NCBI GenBank assembly: GCA_020634315.1
Contig: JACKBV010000007.1
Location: 62,001 to 126,000, forward strand
Reading direction: 5' to 3'
DNA: 64,000 bases
Origin: Ardenticatenaceae bacterium
GTDB taxonomy: Bacteria > Chloroflexota > Anaerolineae > Promineifilales > Promineifilaceae
Part shown: piece by piece, positions 46,275-55,259 of the stretch
Layout of the letters: every line of letters starts with the position of its first letter
Position numbering within the stretch: the stretch's first letter is position 1
Program-made: the position numbers and the translations under genes
Notes under the pieces: model-generated
What the model saw: only the letters and a program-made list of their open reading frames with translations
Database searches by the model: none
What the model was told of the DNA's origin: nothing

Positions 46275-46606
46275 GATCAGGTTATGCTCCCTGGCTGCTT
46301 ACAGAGACAAAGAATTTAGAAACCAAGCAATCTCCAATTTCTAATCGCCAATTTCTTGCTGTAAAATATCATCACAGACTCTTGTTACATTCTATCTCTT
46401 GAATCTTTGTCAGCAAACCATTGATAATTGTTTCAACATTACTTGACTTCAACATCATGAGCAAATCCTTTTTTCGGCCTTTTTCTCTACCTGCCTAACA
46501 AGTCGCTGGCAACGCGAAAAAGTTACGGTTCCAGCAAATTTTCCTCATGCCATAACTTCCTGGCATGATTTTGCGACTTACTATGTGACAAAGCATGAGG
46601 GCCTGT
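46275..46606. other. Divergent intergenic region sigma factor / multiheme operon
   Basis: About 330 AT-rich bases with no gene. CAATTTCTAATCGCCAATTTCTTG contains a short direct repeat of AATTTCT. Promoters of the ECF gene and the cytochrome operon must be here. I see no firm FNR or ECF-type site. GAGG lies six bases before ATG 46607. Confidence 0.4.
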
Positions 46607-47422
46607 ATGAATCTGAATCAACCGGTAACACAACGCAATAAACATTATGAACTTGAGATTTCCTTTCTGATCATCATTGTGTTGAGCGGCATCTATATCG
46701 CCTATGACATCCTGGCTGAACCTCGTGGCAGCCATCCTTTTGGACATTGGCTGGGAATCATCGGCACCATATTGATGGTGATGACAGAAATGCTATATAG
46801 CTTGCGCAAGCGGACACGGCTGCTCAATTGGGCCGGGCCAATGCGGCGCTGGCTGTCATTTCATATCATCACCGGCCTCGTTGGGCCATTTTTGGTGCTG
46901 ATGCACACAGGGTTACAGTTTCGTGGCCTGGCCGGTGTGACGTTTGGATTAACGGTGCTGGTTGTGGGCAGCGGGTTTATCGGCCGTTATCTGTATACCG
47001 CTTTGCAGCAGCAAGTAGGCGTGCGTGCGCGTTCTTCCCAGGCTTTGGCCGCAGAGATGGCGCAGGCACAAGCTTTTTTGCAGCAAATGGAAGCAGACAA
47101 GCCGGATCAGGTGCGGCAAATTGCCACGCGCTTGCAGCAGCAAATAAATCGCGACAGTCGCTGGGGGCAATGGCGTTACCGGCAGGGACTGCGCCGCGAA
47201 TTGCGCCGCCTGGAAGAGCGGGAAGCCGCACAGCAGCGCCAATTGGCGCAATGGCAGCGCCAACAAGCTAAATTGGAACGGCAAATGGATCAATTGGGGC
47301 AAACTCGCCAGATGTTTCAGTTGTGGCATACGGTACATATTCCTATTGGGGTGACGCTGTTTGTGGCAACGGCCGTTCACATTCTCGCCGCCTTCTACTT
47401 CCGCGCAGGACTGTTCAAGTGA
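46607..47422 (+). CDS. Membrane b-type cytochrome-like protein
   Basis: About 271 residues. Hydrophobic helices lie at about 14-30, 46-65, 85-103, 110-128 and 245-265; a charged coiled coil with many Gln/Arg (about 135-240) separates the fourth and fifth. Membrane His residues occur in S-F-H-I-I-T-G, L-M-H-T-G and W-H-T-V-H-I-P, then T-A-V-H-I-L-A-A, a spacing suited to bis-His b hemes like cytochrome b561 or ferric-reductase-type proteins. It is the first gene of the 46.6-51.9 kb operon and likely moves electrons across the membrane to the heme proteins. ATG 46607 is preferred over ATG 46595. Confidence 0.78.
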   Translation: MNLNQPVTQRNKHYELEISFLIIIVLSGIYIAYDILAEPRGSHPFGHWLGIIGTILMVMTEMLYSLRKRTRLLNWAGPMRRWLSFHIITGLVGPFLVLMHTGLQFRGLAGVTFGLTVLVVGSGFIGRYLYTALQQQVGVRARSSQALAAEMAQAQAFLQQMEADKPDQVRQIATRLQQQINRDSRWGQWRYRQGLRRELRRLEEREAAQQRQLAQWQRQQAKLERQMDQLGQTRQMFQLWHTVHIPIGVTLFVATAVHILAAFYFRAGLFK

Positions 47423-48240
47423 AACAACAACGACTCATCGAACGACACCATCCCTTGTTTTCTCCGGTAGCACTGGTCTCCACCCTGCTGCTGCTCATTT
47501 TGTTGGGCATCGCCTTGTGGCAGACAGGCGGACGCGCCTTTAGTCCTGGCAAGTTATCGGCCGTTTCCGTCAGCCAGCAGCAAAGCGGCGGTTTTCCCGA
47601 CCATGCCGCCTTTGCCGACGACTGCACCCAGTGCCACACGGCATTTACCGGCATCGAAGCCGCAGGCTGCGAAAGCTGCCACACCACCATCGCCACACAA
47701 CGCCAGGAGCAGAGCGGGCTGCACGGCCGTATCAATGCCACCGACTGCGCCGCCTGCCACAAAGAACATCGCGGCCCTGAATACGACCTTTTCCACGCCG
47801 CCTTCGACCATTTCAGCAACGAACATCACGCCGCCCTATTCCTATTAGATGGCGCACACGTGGACCTGCAATGCCTGGATTGCCACGAAAACGACCGCTT
47901 TATCGGCACAGACAGCACATGCGCCGCCTGTCATGCGGAACCCACGCTGCATCAAGGTTTGTTCGGCACAGATTGCGCGGCCTGCCACACCTCGGCCGGC
48001 TGGCGACCGGCACGGCTGGCGCGGCACACCTTCCCCCTTGATCATGGCGGGGAAGGCGAAATTGCCTGTGCCACCTGTCACACCGATAACTTGACCGCCT
48101 ACAGCTGCGATGCCTGCCATGCCCCCGCAGAAATGGCGGACGAACATGACGAATTAAACATCACGCCCGCTGAACTCAACGCCTGCACGGCTTGTCATCC
48201 GACCGGCTTAGAAGAGGAAGCGGAAGACAGAAATTCATAA
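47419..48240 (+). CDS. Nine-heme membrane-anchored c-type cytochrome
   Basis: About 273 residues starting at a GTG that overlaps the upstream stop (GTGA). One N-terminal membrane helix (about 16-35), then nine CxxCH sites: C-T-Q-C-H, C-E-S-C-H, C-A-A-C-H, C-L-D-C-H, C-A-A-C-H, C-A-A-C-H, C-A-T-C-H, C-D-A-C-H, C-T-A-C-H. The last three with their linkers (S-C-D-A-C-H then E-M-A-D-E-H-D-E) match the last three of the 28-heme protein, so the two share a C-terminal triheme module. It should accept electrons from the b-type protein outside the membrane. Confidence 0.9.
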   Translation: MKQQRLIERHHPLFSPVALVSTLLLLILLGIALWQTGGRAFSPGKLSAVSVSQQQSGGFPDHAAFADDCTQCHTAFTGIEAAGCESCHTTIATQRQEQSGLHGRINATDCAACHKEHRGPEYDLFHAAFDHFSNEHHAALFLLDGAHVDLQCLDCHENDRFIGTDSTCAACHAEPTLHQGLFGTDCAACHTSAGWRPARLARHTFPLDHGGEGEIACATCHTDNLTAYSCDACHAPAEMADEHDELNITPAELNACTACHPTGLEEEAEDRNS

Positions 48241-48258
48241 CGGCATACGGAAAAATCT

Positions 48259-48588
48259 ATGTTGCGCAAAGTAAAGCAATTATTTAGTACACCAGTAACA
48301 GCAAATGAACCACAAAAGGTGGATTTGGGCCGGGTCACGGCCGATGGAACGCGCTGCGTGCAGTGCGGCATTTGCGGCTACAACTGCCCGGTTGGCATTC
48401 CCGTGCGCGACTATGCGCGGCAAGGGCTGCCCGTCACCGATGCCTCCTGCATTACGTGTGGACAATGTATTAATGTGTGTCCGCGCGGCACGCTGCGCTG
48501 GGAAAAGGCAGCGCTGCTGGCCGCGCCGACAGCGGAAACCAATGAGCGCTTGACGCCCGGCGGCCAACATCTGATCAGCTACGGTTAA
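48259..48588 (+). CDS. Small two-cluster ferredoxin
   Basis: A 109-residue 4Fe-4S protein, no signal peptide. Clusters: C-V-Q-C-G-I-C-G-Y-N-C-P (about 33-44) and C-I-T-C-G-Q-C-I-N-V-C-P (about 63-74). The arrangement resembles succinate-dehydrogenase or HdrC-like ferredoxins. Between the 9-heme cytochrome and the FAD oxidoreductase, it probably links the flavoprotein to the membrane protein on the inner side. Confidence 0.9.
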   Translation: MLRKVKQLFSTPVTANEPQKVDLGRVTADGTRCVQCGICGYNCPVGIPVRDYARQGLPVTDASCITCGQCINVCPRGTLRWEKAALLAAPTAETNERLTPGGQHLISYG

Positions 48589-48598
48589 TGGGGAAACG

Positions 48599-49936
48599 AT
48601 GACACAACTACACTACCTCATTATTGGCAATGGCGCGGCTGGCGTAACCGCCGCTGAAACAATTCGCGCCCATGACCTAAACGGCCGTATCACCATCGTC
48701 ACCGCCGAACCTTACCCCATGTATTCGCGGCCTGGGCTGGCTTACGTCATTTTGCAAGAAATTCCACCGGAGCAGATTATGGCGCGGCAGCCTCAATGGT
48801 ATGCCCAACAGCGCATTGAGTTGGTTTACGGCCGTGCCACTTCTCTGAATGTACAGCAGCAAAGTGTCGCGTTGGAAAACGGCCGTATCCTCCATTACGA
48901 CCGCCTCCTCATCGCCACCGGCGCACGCGCCGTCCCCCCGCCCTATGCCGGCGCAGACCTGGATGGCGTCGTCTACCTGGACACACTCGACGGCACCAAA
49001 CACCTGCTCAAAAAAGCACGCCGCGCCAAACGCGCCGTCGTCATCGGCGGCGGCATCACCGCCATGGAATTGGCCGAAGGATTGGCGCACCAGGGAGTAG
49101 ACACGCATTACTTTTTGCGCCGCGACCGCCTGTGGAGCCAGGTTTTCAACGAAACGGAAGCCGCCCTCGTTGCCGACAAAATGCGGCATCACGGCATCAC
49201 CATTCATTTGCACACAGAAGCGGCCGAAATTTTAGGCGACCGGCGTGGCCGCGTGCGCGGTGTGCGCTTGCAAAATGGCGACGAGTTTCGCTGCGATCTG
49301 GTTGGTGTTGCCATTGGCGTCAGGCCACAACTTGAACTGGTTGAAGCCACACCAATCCAGACAGACCGCGCCATTTTGGTTGACGAAACGCTGCGCAGTT
49401 CCGCGCCCAATGTCTTTGCTGCTGGCGATTGTGCCCAGGTTTATGACCGCTGGAGCGCGAAATACATGGTTGACATCCTCTGGCCGAGTGCCATTGCTGA
49501 AGGACGCACCGCCGCGCTTAACATGGTGGGCAAAGAGACACTTTACCGCAAAGGCACCCCTTTTAACGCCTGTCTGCTCTTTGGGCTGCACATCACCGTT
49601 ATCGGGCAAATCAACCCTCGCCCAGATGAGGTGGACAATGTGGCGGTGGTGCAGAAACGGCCGTTATCACGCGGCGCATCCGAAGTCTGGTTCACCTTCC
49701 CACGTACCTACCAAAGCGCCTGGTCAGGCTCCGGCCCCAACACATTGCGCCTCGTCATTGGTGACAACCATATTGTCGGCGCACTGATCATCGGCGAACA
49801 AAGCCTCGCCGACACCTTGCGCGATTTAATTGAGCGTGAAGTCAACGCCACACCCTTGCTGCCTTATTTGCAAGCCGATCCGCAAACCTTGCGACAAAAA
49901 ATCCTCGCATTAGGGCAGCGTCAGGAGGGCATATGA
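48599..49936 (+). CDS. FAD/NAD(P)-dependent oxidoreductase
   Basis: A 445-residue flavoprotein of the pyridine-nucleotide disulfide-type family. FAD site: I-I-G-N-G-A-A-G at the N-terminus and A-A-G-D-C near 280. NAD(P) site: V-I-G-G-G-I-T-A-M-E-L-A (about 143-154). A redox disulfide CxxxxC is absent, so it resembles rubredoxin or nitrite reductase-type reductases. It could feed NAD(P)H electrons to the ferredoxin at 48259. Its stop overlaps the ATG of the 28-heme gene (ATGA). Confidence 0.92.
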   Translation: MTQLHYLIIGNGAAGVTAAETIRAHDLNGRITIVTAEPYPMYSRPGLAYVILQEIPPEQIMARQPQWYAQQRIELVYGRATSLNVQQQSVALENGRILHYDRLLIATGARAVPPPYAGADLDGVVYLDTLDGTKHLLKKARRAKRAVVIGGGITAMELAEGLAHQGVDTHYFLRRDRLWSQVFNETEAALVADKMRHHGITIHLHTEAAEILGDRRGRVRGVRLQNGDEFRCDLVGVAIGVRPQLELVEATPIQTDRAILVDETLRSSAPNVFAAGDCAQVYDRWSAKYMVDILWPSAIAEGRTAALNMVGKETLYRKGTPFNACLLFGLHITVIGQINPRPDEVDNVAVVQKRPLSRGASEVWFTFPRTYQSAWSGSGPNTLRLVIGDNHIVGALIIGEQSLADTLRDLIEREVNATPLLPYLQADPQTLRQKILALGQRQEGI

Positions 49937-51852
49937 AACGTTTTACAATTTTCCTGACCGCATTTTTATTGGTTGCCTTGATTATCTTGGGCGCAATACG
50001 CGCACGGCAGCAGGCGGCGTTCTCCGCGCAGCCAGAGAGCATCGACCAACTGCTGGCGCTGGTTGCGGCCGATGGCGCACCGGACGGGCAGTTAGCCGAC
50101 GCCCAGCCAATCCCCTTCCCCAACAGTGCCGCCGCCCAGGTCGCACACGAAACCTTCTTCCCCCTCAGCGGCGGCCATGACCTCGACTGCACCACCTGCC
50201 ATGCCGATGGTGACTATCAAGGAATACCGGCCACCTGCTACGACTGCCATGTGTCCGACGATCCGCACAACGGCGCAAACGGCACGGACTGCACCCTTTG
50301 CCACATTCCCACGGATTGGCAAACGGTCAGCTTCGATCATGTCAACATGGGCGGGCGCGATTGTGCCGCCTGCCACACGCCGCCGCCGGATCATTTCGGC
50401 ACGCCCTGTGCCGCCTGCCACATTGACACCGATGTTTTTCAAGTCGTAGCTTTTGATCACAGCTTCGTGCCCGGTGAAGATTGCAGCGGCTGCCACACGC
50501 CGCCGCCCAACCATTACCCCGGCACCTGCCTCAGTTGTCACACGGACACGGAAAATTTCACGAATGTCTGGTTTAGCCACAGCACAATTGGCAACACCGA
50601 CTGCGCGGCTTGCCACACGCCACCGCCCAATCACTTTGGCACACCGTGTACCGCCTGCCACATCAGCACCGACGATTTCCGCGTTTTGGCTTTTGACCAC
50701 AGCTTTGCCAGCGGCATTGATTGTGCCAGCTGTCACACGCCGCCCGTCAATCATTTCCCATCGCCCTGCGCCGCTTGCCACATCAGCACCGACAACTTCC
50801 AAATCATTAGCTTTGATCACAGCTTTGTCAGCGGCATTGATTGTGCCAGCTGCCACACGCCGCCCGTCAATCATTTCCCATCGCCCTGCGCCGCTTGCCA
50901 CATCAGCACCGACAACTTCCGCGTGATTAGCTTTGACCACAGCTTTGCAGCGGGGCAAGATTGCGTCAACTGCCACACGCCGCCAGCCAACCATTTCCCA
51001 TCCCCTTGCACAGCTTGCCACACAGATACCGGCAACTTCCGCAATGTGCATTTTGACCACAGTTTCGCGGCGGGACAGGATTGCGCAAACTGCCACACAC
51101 CACCGGCAAACCATTTCCCCGGAACCTGCTCATCCTGCCACACGAACACCGGCGACTTCCACGATGTTCACTTTGATCACAGCCTGATTGGCGGCACGGA
51201 TTGCTCGGCGTGCCATGCGCCGCCAGCTAACCATTACGCAGGGGCTTGTTCAACTTGCCACAGCAATACCAATGATTTCCGCGACGCCAATTTCAATCAC
51301 AGCACGATTGGCGGCACAGATTGCTCGGCGTGTCATGCGCCACCAGCCAATCACTTTGCCGGTGCTTGCCGTGACTGCCACACCAATACGAGCAATTTCA
51401 ATGACGCCAATTTCAATCACAGCACGATTGGCGGCACAGATTGTTCGGCGTGTCACGCGGCGCCAGCCAATCACTTCAGCGGCACTTGCCGTGACTGCCA
51501 CACCAATACGAGCAATTTCAATGACGCCAGTTTCAATCACAGCACGATTGGCGGTCAGGATTGCTCGGCGTGCCATACGCCGCCGCCGAATCACTTTAGT
51601 GGCACTTGCCGCGACTGCCACCAGGACACGAGTAATTTCCGCAATGCGTCGTTTAATCATACCTTCCCCATTAATCACGAGGGAGCCAACGGGGAATGCA
51701 GCACTTGTCATCCGGGCGGGAATACGTCTACCTATACGTGTACGGCGTGCCATGACCAGCAGGAAATGGTAAATGAGCACCGCGAGGAAGGCATTAACGA
51801 TGTTAGTAATTGTGTCGCCTGTCACCCGGATGGGCGCGAGCATGATGACTAA
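49933..51852 (+). CDS. 28-heme repeat cytochrome c
   Basis: A 639-residue exported protein with one N-terminal membrane helix (about 5-24) and 28 CxxCH motifs, a heme about every 21 residues over the heme region. Residues 143-582 are eleven 40-residue units, each with two CxxCH and two further His (N-H-F and F-D-H-S or F-N-H-S). That suggests four His for two hemes, bis-His ligation. Three hemes precede the repeats and three follow, the last three resembling the end of the 9-heme protein. It is likely an extended heme chain carrying electrons outward, comparable in idea to nanowire cytochromes but not to any family I can name. No palindrome copy. Strong GGAGG before the ATG. Confidence 0.93.
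   Translation: MKRFTIFLTAFLLVALIILGAIRARQQAAFSAQPESIDQLLALVAADGAPDGQLADAQPIPFPNSAAAQVAHETFFPLSGGHDLDCTTCHADGDYQGIPATCYDCHVSDDPHNGANGTDCTLCHIPTDWQTVSFDHVNMGGRDCAACHTPPPDHFGTPCAACHIDTDVFQVVAFDHSFVPGEDCSGCHTPPPNHYPGTCLSCHTDTENFTNVWFSHSTIGNTDCAACHTPPPNHFGTPCTACHISTDDFRVLAFDHSFASGIDCASCHTPPVNHFPSPCAACHISTDNFQIISFDHSFVSGIDCASCHTPPVNHFPSPCAACHISTDNFRVISFDHSFAAGQDCVNCHTPPANHFPSPCTACHTDTGNFRNVHFDHSFAAGQDCANCHTPPANHFPGTCSSCHTNTGDFHDVHFDHSLIGGTDCSACHAPPANHYAGACSTCHSNTNDFRDANFNHSTIGGTDCSACHAPPANHFAGACRDCHTNTSNFNDANFNHSTIGGTDCSACHAAPANHFSGTCRDCHTNTSNFNDASFNHSTIGGQDCSACHTPPPNHFSGTCRDCHQDTSNFRNASFNHTFPINHEGANGECSTCHPGGNTSTYTCTACHDQQEMVNEHREEGINDVSNCVACHPDGREHDD
50359..51678 (+). repeat. Eleven tandem 120-bp diheme-coding units
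   Basis: Eleven head-to-tail units of exactly 120 bases in frame. Units around 50719-50838 and 50839-50958 are nearly identical at DNA level, as are those around 51319-51558, which points to recent duplication. Earlier units are more diverged. Confidence 0.95.
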
Positions 51853-51861
51853 TTCCTTCTC

Positions 51862-51893
51862 CCCTCCCGGAGGTGCAGAAACCTCCGGGAGGG
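51862..51893. repeat. CCTCCCGGAGG hairpin repeat
   Basis: CCCTCCCGGAGGT (51862-51874) pairs with ACCTCCGGGAGGG (51881-51893), six-base loop. It lies just after the 28-heme gene and could serve as its terminator despite lacking a T run. Same family as 14261, 54741, 55214 and 55390. Confidence 0.7.
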
Positions 51894-52078
51894 TACCACC
51901 CCATCACCCCACGCTGTAAACACATAACCATCAAGCAGCATCCTCTTGCGTCCACTTCCATCCGAGATGTTGAGGAAATAAACGGCCGTTTGCCAACACA
52001 CCATCCAGTTTGGAAACAGGTTTGGAAACGCTTCCTCGTTACCCTATACCAAACTAAACAAACTTTGATGGAGTGAGC

Positions 52079-52951
52079 ATGAAAAAATTAATAGCTATTT
52101 GTATTCTGTTACTGACCGTAAGCTGTGCATCGCCACAACCGCTTGAACCGACCCCGGAAGCGGCCAGAGAAGTGACCAGAGAAGCGACCCTGGAAGCGTC
52201 CAGGGTTGCGACCCCGGAAGCGACAAGGGAAACGACTCCAGAACCGACCATCACCCCGGCACCTCCTGTCGCATTGACCTGGGAGCACGACCCGGAAACG
52301 CTCATCATCCAGGCATCCTCCCCCGGCGGCGGGTCGGCGTCGAATGCGGCCCTCATAAACAGCCTGTTCCACGCGCAGGTTTGGGGAAACGGCCGTATCA
52401 TCTGGACAACATGGGGTGAAGATTATCAGCGGCAAGTTTGGCAAGGCCAACTGAGCGAAGTCGAGATGATGGCGCTGCTTGAAACCTTCGCCGATAAAGA
52501 TTTCTTCCACATGAAAGCCCGCTACGAGCCAACAGAAAACGTACTCGACGGCGGCACCTCCCGCCTCAGCGTTTACTTGCTCTCCACAGCGAAAGAAGTC
52601 AGCGAATATGTCAGCGGTGCGCCGCCCGAATTCCATGACCTGTATGACCTGCTCATTTCCGGCGCGGGCGTTGAAGGCACAGCGTACCTTCCGCAATCCG
52701 GCCATCTCACCGCCAGAAAGATCGAACCTCAGGACGGGTTGGACTACATAGATGCTCCGGTTTGGGATGCGGCCGCGCTGGGTTTGGATTTACATGATGC
52801 TGCGGGCATTTGGGTTGAAGGAGATGCGCTCATCCAGGCCTGGGAGGTAGTCAACCAAAACTCTGCGTTTCCAATCGTCGTACAGGGAGACGATTATTTT
52901 GAACTGCGCCTCCGGCTCCCTCAACTAAGCATAATGGCACCACCCCAATGA
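52079..52951 (+). CDS. Lipoprotein of unknown function
   Basis: About 290 residues. Lipobox L-T-V-S-C (about residue 16), then a Glu/Thr/Arg-rich repeat linker (T-P-E-A-x-R-E-x-T units, about 22-58), then a compact domain with H-A-Q-V-W-G-N-G-R-I-I-W and L-L-E-T-F-A-D-K-D-F-F. It resembles the lipoprotein at 20577 in layout and core pattern. ATG 52079 is chosen because GGAG lies just upstream and the N-terminus reads M-K-K-L-I. Confidence 0.8.
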   Translation: MKKLIAICILLLTVSCASPQPLEPTPEAAREVTREATLEASRVATPEATRETTPEPTITPAPPVALTWEHDPETLIIQASSPGGGSASNAALINSLFHAQVWGNGRIIWTTWGEDYQRQVWQGQLSEVEMMALLETFADKDFFHMKARYEPTENVLDGGTSRLSVYLLSTAKEVSEYVSGAPPEFHDLYDLLISGAGVEGTAYLPQSGHLTARKIEPQDGLDYIDAPVWDAAALGLDLHDAAGIWVEGDALIQAWEVVNQNSAFPIVVQGDDYFELRLRLPQLSIMAPPQ

Positions 52952-52958
52952 TGAGAAT

Positions 52959-53009
52959 CTCTCGAAGGTTCATCAACTCGGTGTCGGTTCTACTGATAAC
53001 CTTCGAGAG
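52959..53009. repeat. TCTCGAAGGTT hairpin, variant of the CCTCC element
   Basis: CTCTCGAAGGTT (52959-52970) pairs with AACCTTCGAGAG (52998-53009), followed by GTTGGCTTTCTTGCATG. The tail resembles the element at 14304-14334, suggesting a common origin. Confidence 0.6.
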
Positions 53010-53072
53010 GTTGGCTTTCTTGCATGATGATAAGCTACATTCATAAAGTTTATTTCAGTAAGGGAGAATCCA

Positions 53073-54697
53073 ATGTCTGTCAAACAACTTTTCTGTGCCG
53101 TTTTATCGGGCGTGTTCATAATCGTTTTCTTCAGCGCCTGCACCAGAGATGCCAAACCTACCGCTACCCCCGAAATCGTCGCCAACTACTCTCAATCAGC
53201 CACCGCTTTTAGCACACCACCCGCCACGCCAACATCAGAACCAACAACACCTGGGCCTGTGCCTATTGTCACTTGCACAGATGGAACCGAAGTTACCCAA
53301 AATGAATATGAAGCATTACTAGCCTTCTCGCCAATTAATAATGAGCAACCGCCAAACCCATCCTTCTCTTGGATTGTCGCGGAATGTACAAACCAACATA
53401 TAACTGGGCTTTCCTGGCATTACCTTGAGGGCAAATATCTGCCGCCAGAAATTGGCAGCCTGCCGTACCTGACCACGCTGAACATACAAGGCCGGGATTT
53501 AAGCAGCCTACCTCCAGAAATTGGCAACCTCACCAATCTCACCATATTGTCCATAACAAGCGAAAACTTGACCAGCCTCCCCCCAGAAATCGGCAATCTG
53601 ACCAATCTCAGCCAACTAGATTTATTAAGCAATGTGAATCTGACGAGCCTGCCACCGGAAATTGGCAACCTCACCAACCTCAACTCGCTTTCCCTATCAG
53701 GCAACAATGTAAGCAGCCTCCCTCCAGAAATCGGCAACCTCACCAACCTCACCTTGCTGTCCATATCAAGTGAAAACTTGACCAGCCTGCCCCGGAAATC
53801 GGCAATTTGATCAATCTCAGCCAACTGAATTTATTGAGCAATACGAATCTGACAAGCCTACCCCCAGAAATTGGCAACCTCACCAACCTCACCGAACTTT
53901 ATCTGTCGGGCAATAATTTGACCAGCCTGCCTCCGGAAATTGGCAACCTCACCAACCTCACCTTTCTCACCGTTTCAGGAAACCCTGGCTTAACGACCCT
54001 GCCACTAGAAATCAGCAGCCTGTCCAACCTCACCTCCCTCACGTTATATTACAACAACTTGAGCAGCCTCCCCCCGGAAATCGGCAACCTCACCAACCTC
54101 ACCGAACTTTCCATATCGGAAACCAACCTGGTCAGTCTACCGCCCGAAATCGGCAACCTCACCAACCTGACGCTGCTCCGCATTTTTGAAAGTCATAACA
54201 TAAGCACCTTGCCACCGGAAATCGGCCGTTTGGCGAATCTCACCGATCTTCTCATCGTCGACCAAAGCCTGACCAGCCTCCCCCCAGAAATCGGCAATCT
54301 AACCAATTTGACCACCCTCTATTTATGGCAGTGTGCCAACTTGACCAGCCTGCCCCCGGAAATTGGCAACCTCACCAACCTGATGCTGTTCACTATGGGG
54401 GTTACCGGTGTAAGCAGCCTACCCCCAGAAATTGGCAATCTGACCAATCTGACAAACCTTACTTTGGAAGGTAATAATTTAAGCAGCTTACCCTCAGAAA
54501 TCGGCAACTTGACCAATCTAACTGCGCTTCGGTTAACTGGCACGAGCTTAACCAGCCTGCCGCCGGAAATCGGCAACCTGATCAACCTCACCGATTTCAT
54601 GTTTTTCGATAGTAACTTGAGCACGCTGCCGCCTGAATTGTGTGCCGCATTACCGGCAGGCATCAATTTAATCCCAATGTCTCTTTGCACTCCGTAA
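53073..54697 (+). pseudogene. Leucine-rich-repeat lipoprotein with a single-base frameshift
   Basis: Two frames form one gene: 53073-53810 and the continuation to 54697. A signal peptide with lipobox (F-S-A-C) leads to a Thr/Pro linker and about twenty LRR units of 23 residues (L-P-P-E-I-G-N-L-T-N-L). At 53790-53793 the usual CCCCC of the L-P-P codons is CCCC, shifting L-P-P-E-I into L-P-R-K-S-A-I and a stop. Adding one C restores a protein of about 541 residues. This may be a true mutation, a slippage-controlled switch, or a read error in a repeat. LRRs bind proteins; the gene contains no full palindrome copy. Confidence 0.85.
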
Positions 54698-54740
54698 AGG
54701 TTGTAGATGTGAGCCTTCCAGAGGTTTTCTCTGTACCCCC

Positions 54741-54780
54741 AAAAACCTCCGGGAGGTTTCTGAACCTCCCGGAGGTTTTT
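54741..54780. terminator. Terminator-type CCTCCGGGAGG hairpin after the LRR gene
   Basis: A perfect 18-base-pair stem AAAAACCTCCGGGAGGTT with AACCTCCCGGAGGTTTTT, loop TCTG. A runs before and T runs after allow termination on both strands. Followed by TCGCTACAAACAAG, a join seen again before repeat copies. Confidence 0.85.
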
Positions 54781-54792
54781 CGCTACAAACAA

Positions 54793-54900
54793 GATGTTGT
54801 GCTGAGTGCAACGAAGCACCCCAGTCCCCTGGTCAAGGCGAAGTCGCATCAGGGCAAGGCTCTTGGGATTCTTCGCTGCGCAGACTCCGCTCAGAACAAC
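54793..54900. repeat. Dispersed ~110-bp repeat, copy 1
   Basis: Begins GATGTTGTGCTGAGTGCAAC, contains CACCCCAGTCCCCTGGTCAA and CTCTTGGGATTCTTCGC, and ends CCGCTCAGAACAAC. The start and end are partly complementary, so the unit can fold like a small palindromic (REP- or MITE-like) element. No gene inside. Confidence 0.85.
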
Positions 54901-54916
54901 GCGCTTTGTTAATGAA

Positions 54917-55040
54917 GATGTCGTGCTGAGTGCAACGAAGCACCCCAGTCCCCTGGTCAAGGCGAAGCCGCGTCAGGGCAAGGCTCTTGGGATTCTTCTG
55001 CGCGACTCCGCGCAGAAAACGCGCCGCTCAGAACAACATC
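54917..55040. repeat. Dispersed ~110-bp repeat, copy 2
   Basis: Same unit as copy 1 but with a disturbed right end (TTCTTCTGCGCGACTCC, then an extra CGCAGAAAACGCG) before CGCTCAGAACAACATC. It appears to have a small insertion. Confidence 0.8.
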
Positions 55041-55085
55041 GGGAAGATTCGTGCTGAAGCGGAGGTTTTTCGCTGGTCAAATAAG

Positions 55086-55193
55086 GTGTTGTGCTGAGTG
55101 CAACGAAGCACCCCAGTCCCCTGGTCAAGGCGAAGCCGCGTCGGGGGCAAGGCTCTTGGGATTCTTCGCTGCGCAGACTCCGCTCAGAACAAC
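55086..55193. repeat. Dispersed ~110-bp repeat, copy 3
   Basis: GTGTTGTGCTGAG to CTCAGAACAAC, nearly identical to copy 1, with one extra G in the CGTCGGGGGCAAGG segment. Confidence 0.85.
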
Positions 55194-55213
55194 GCGCGAT
55201 TCGAGGTCGGTAG

Positions 55214-55248
55214 CCTCCGGGAGGTTTCTGAACCTCCCGGAGGTTTTT
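55214..55248. repeat. CCTCCGGGAGG hairpin
   Basis: CCTCCGGGAGGTT, loop TCTG, AACCTCCCGGAGG then TTTTT. It lies between repeat copies 3 and 4. Confidence 0.8.
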
Positions 55249-55259
55249 CGCCTAAACAA

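Noticed and set aside
46415..46440. FNR-like site TTGATAATTGTTTCAA before the multiheme operon
   Set aside because: Spacing and second half do not match TTGAT-N4-ATCAA.
50092..51114. Long open frame on the minus strand inside the 28-heme gene
   Set aside because: It mirrors the regular 120-base repeat and has no sensible motifs; the heme-coding frame is clear on the plus strand.
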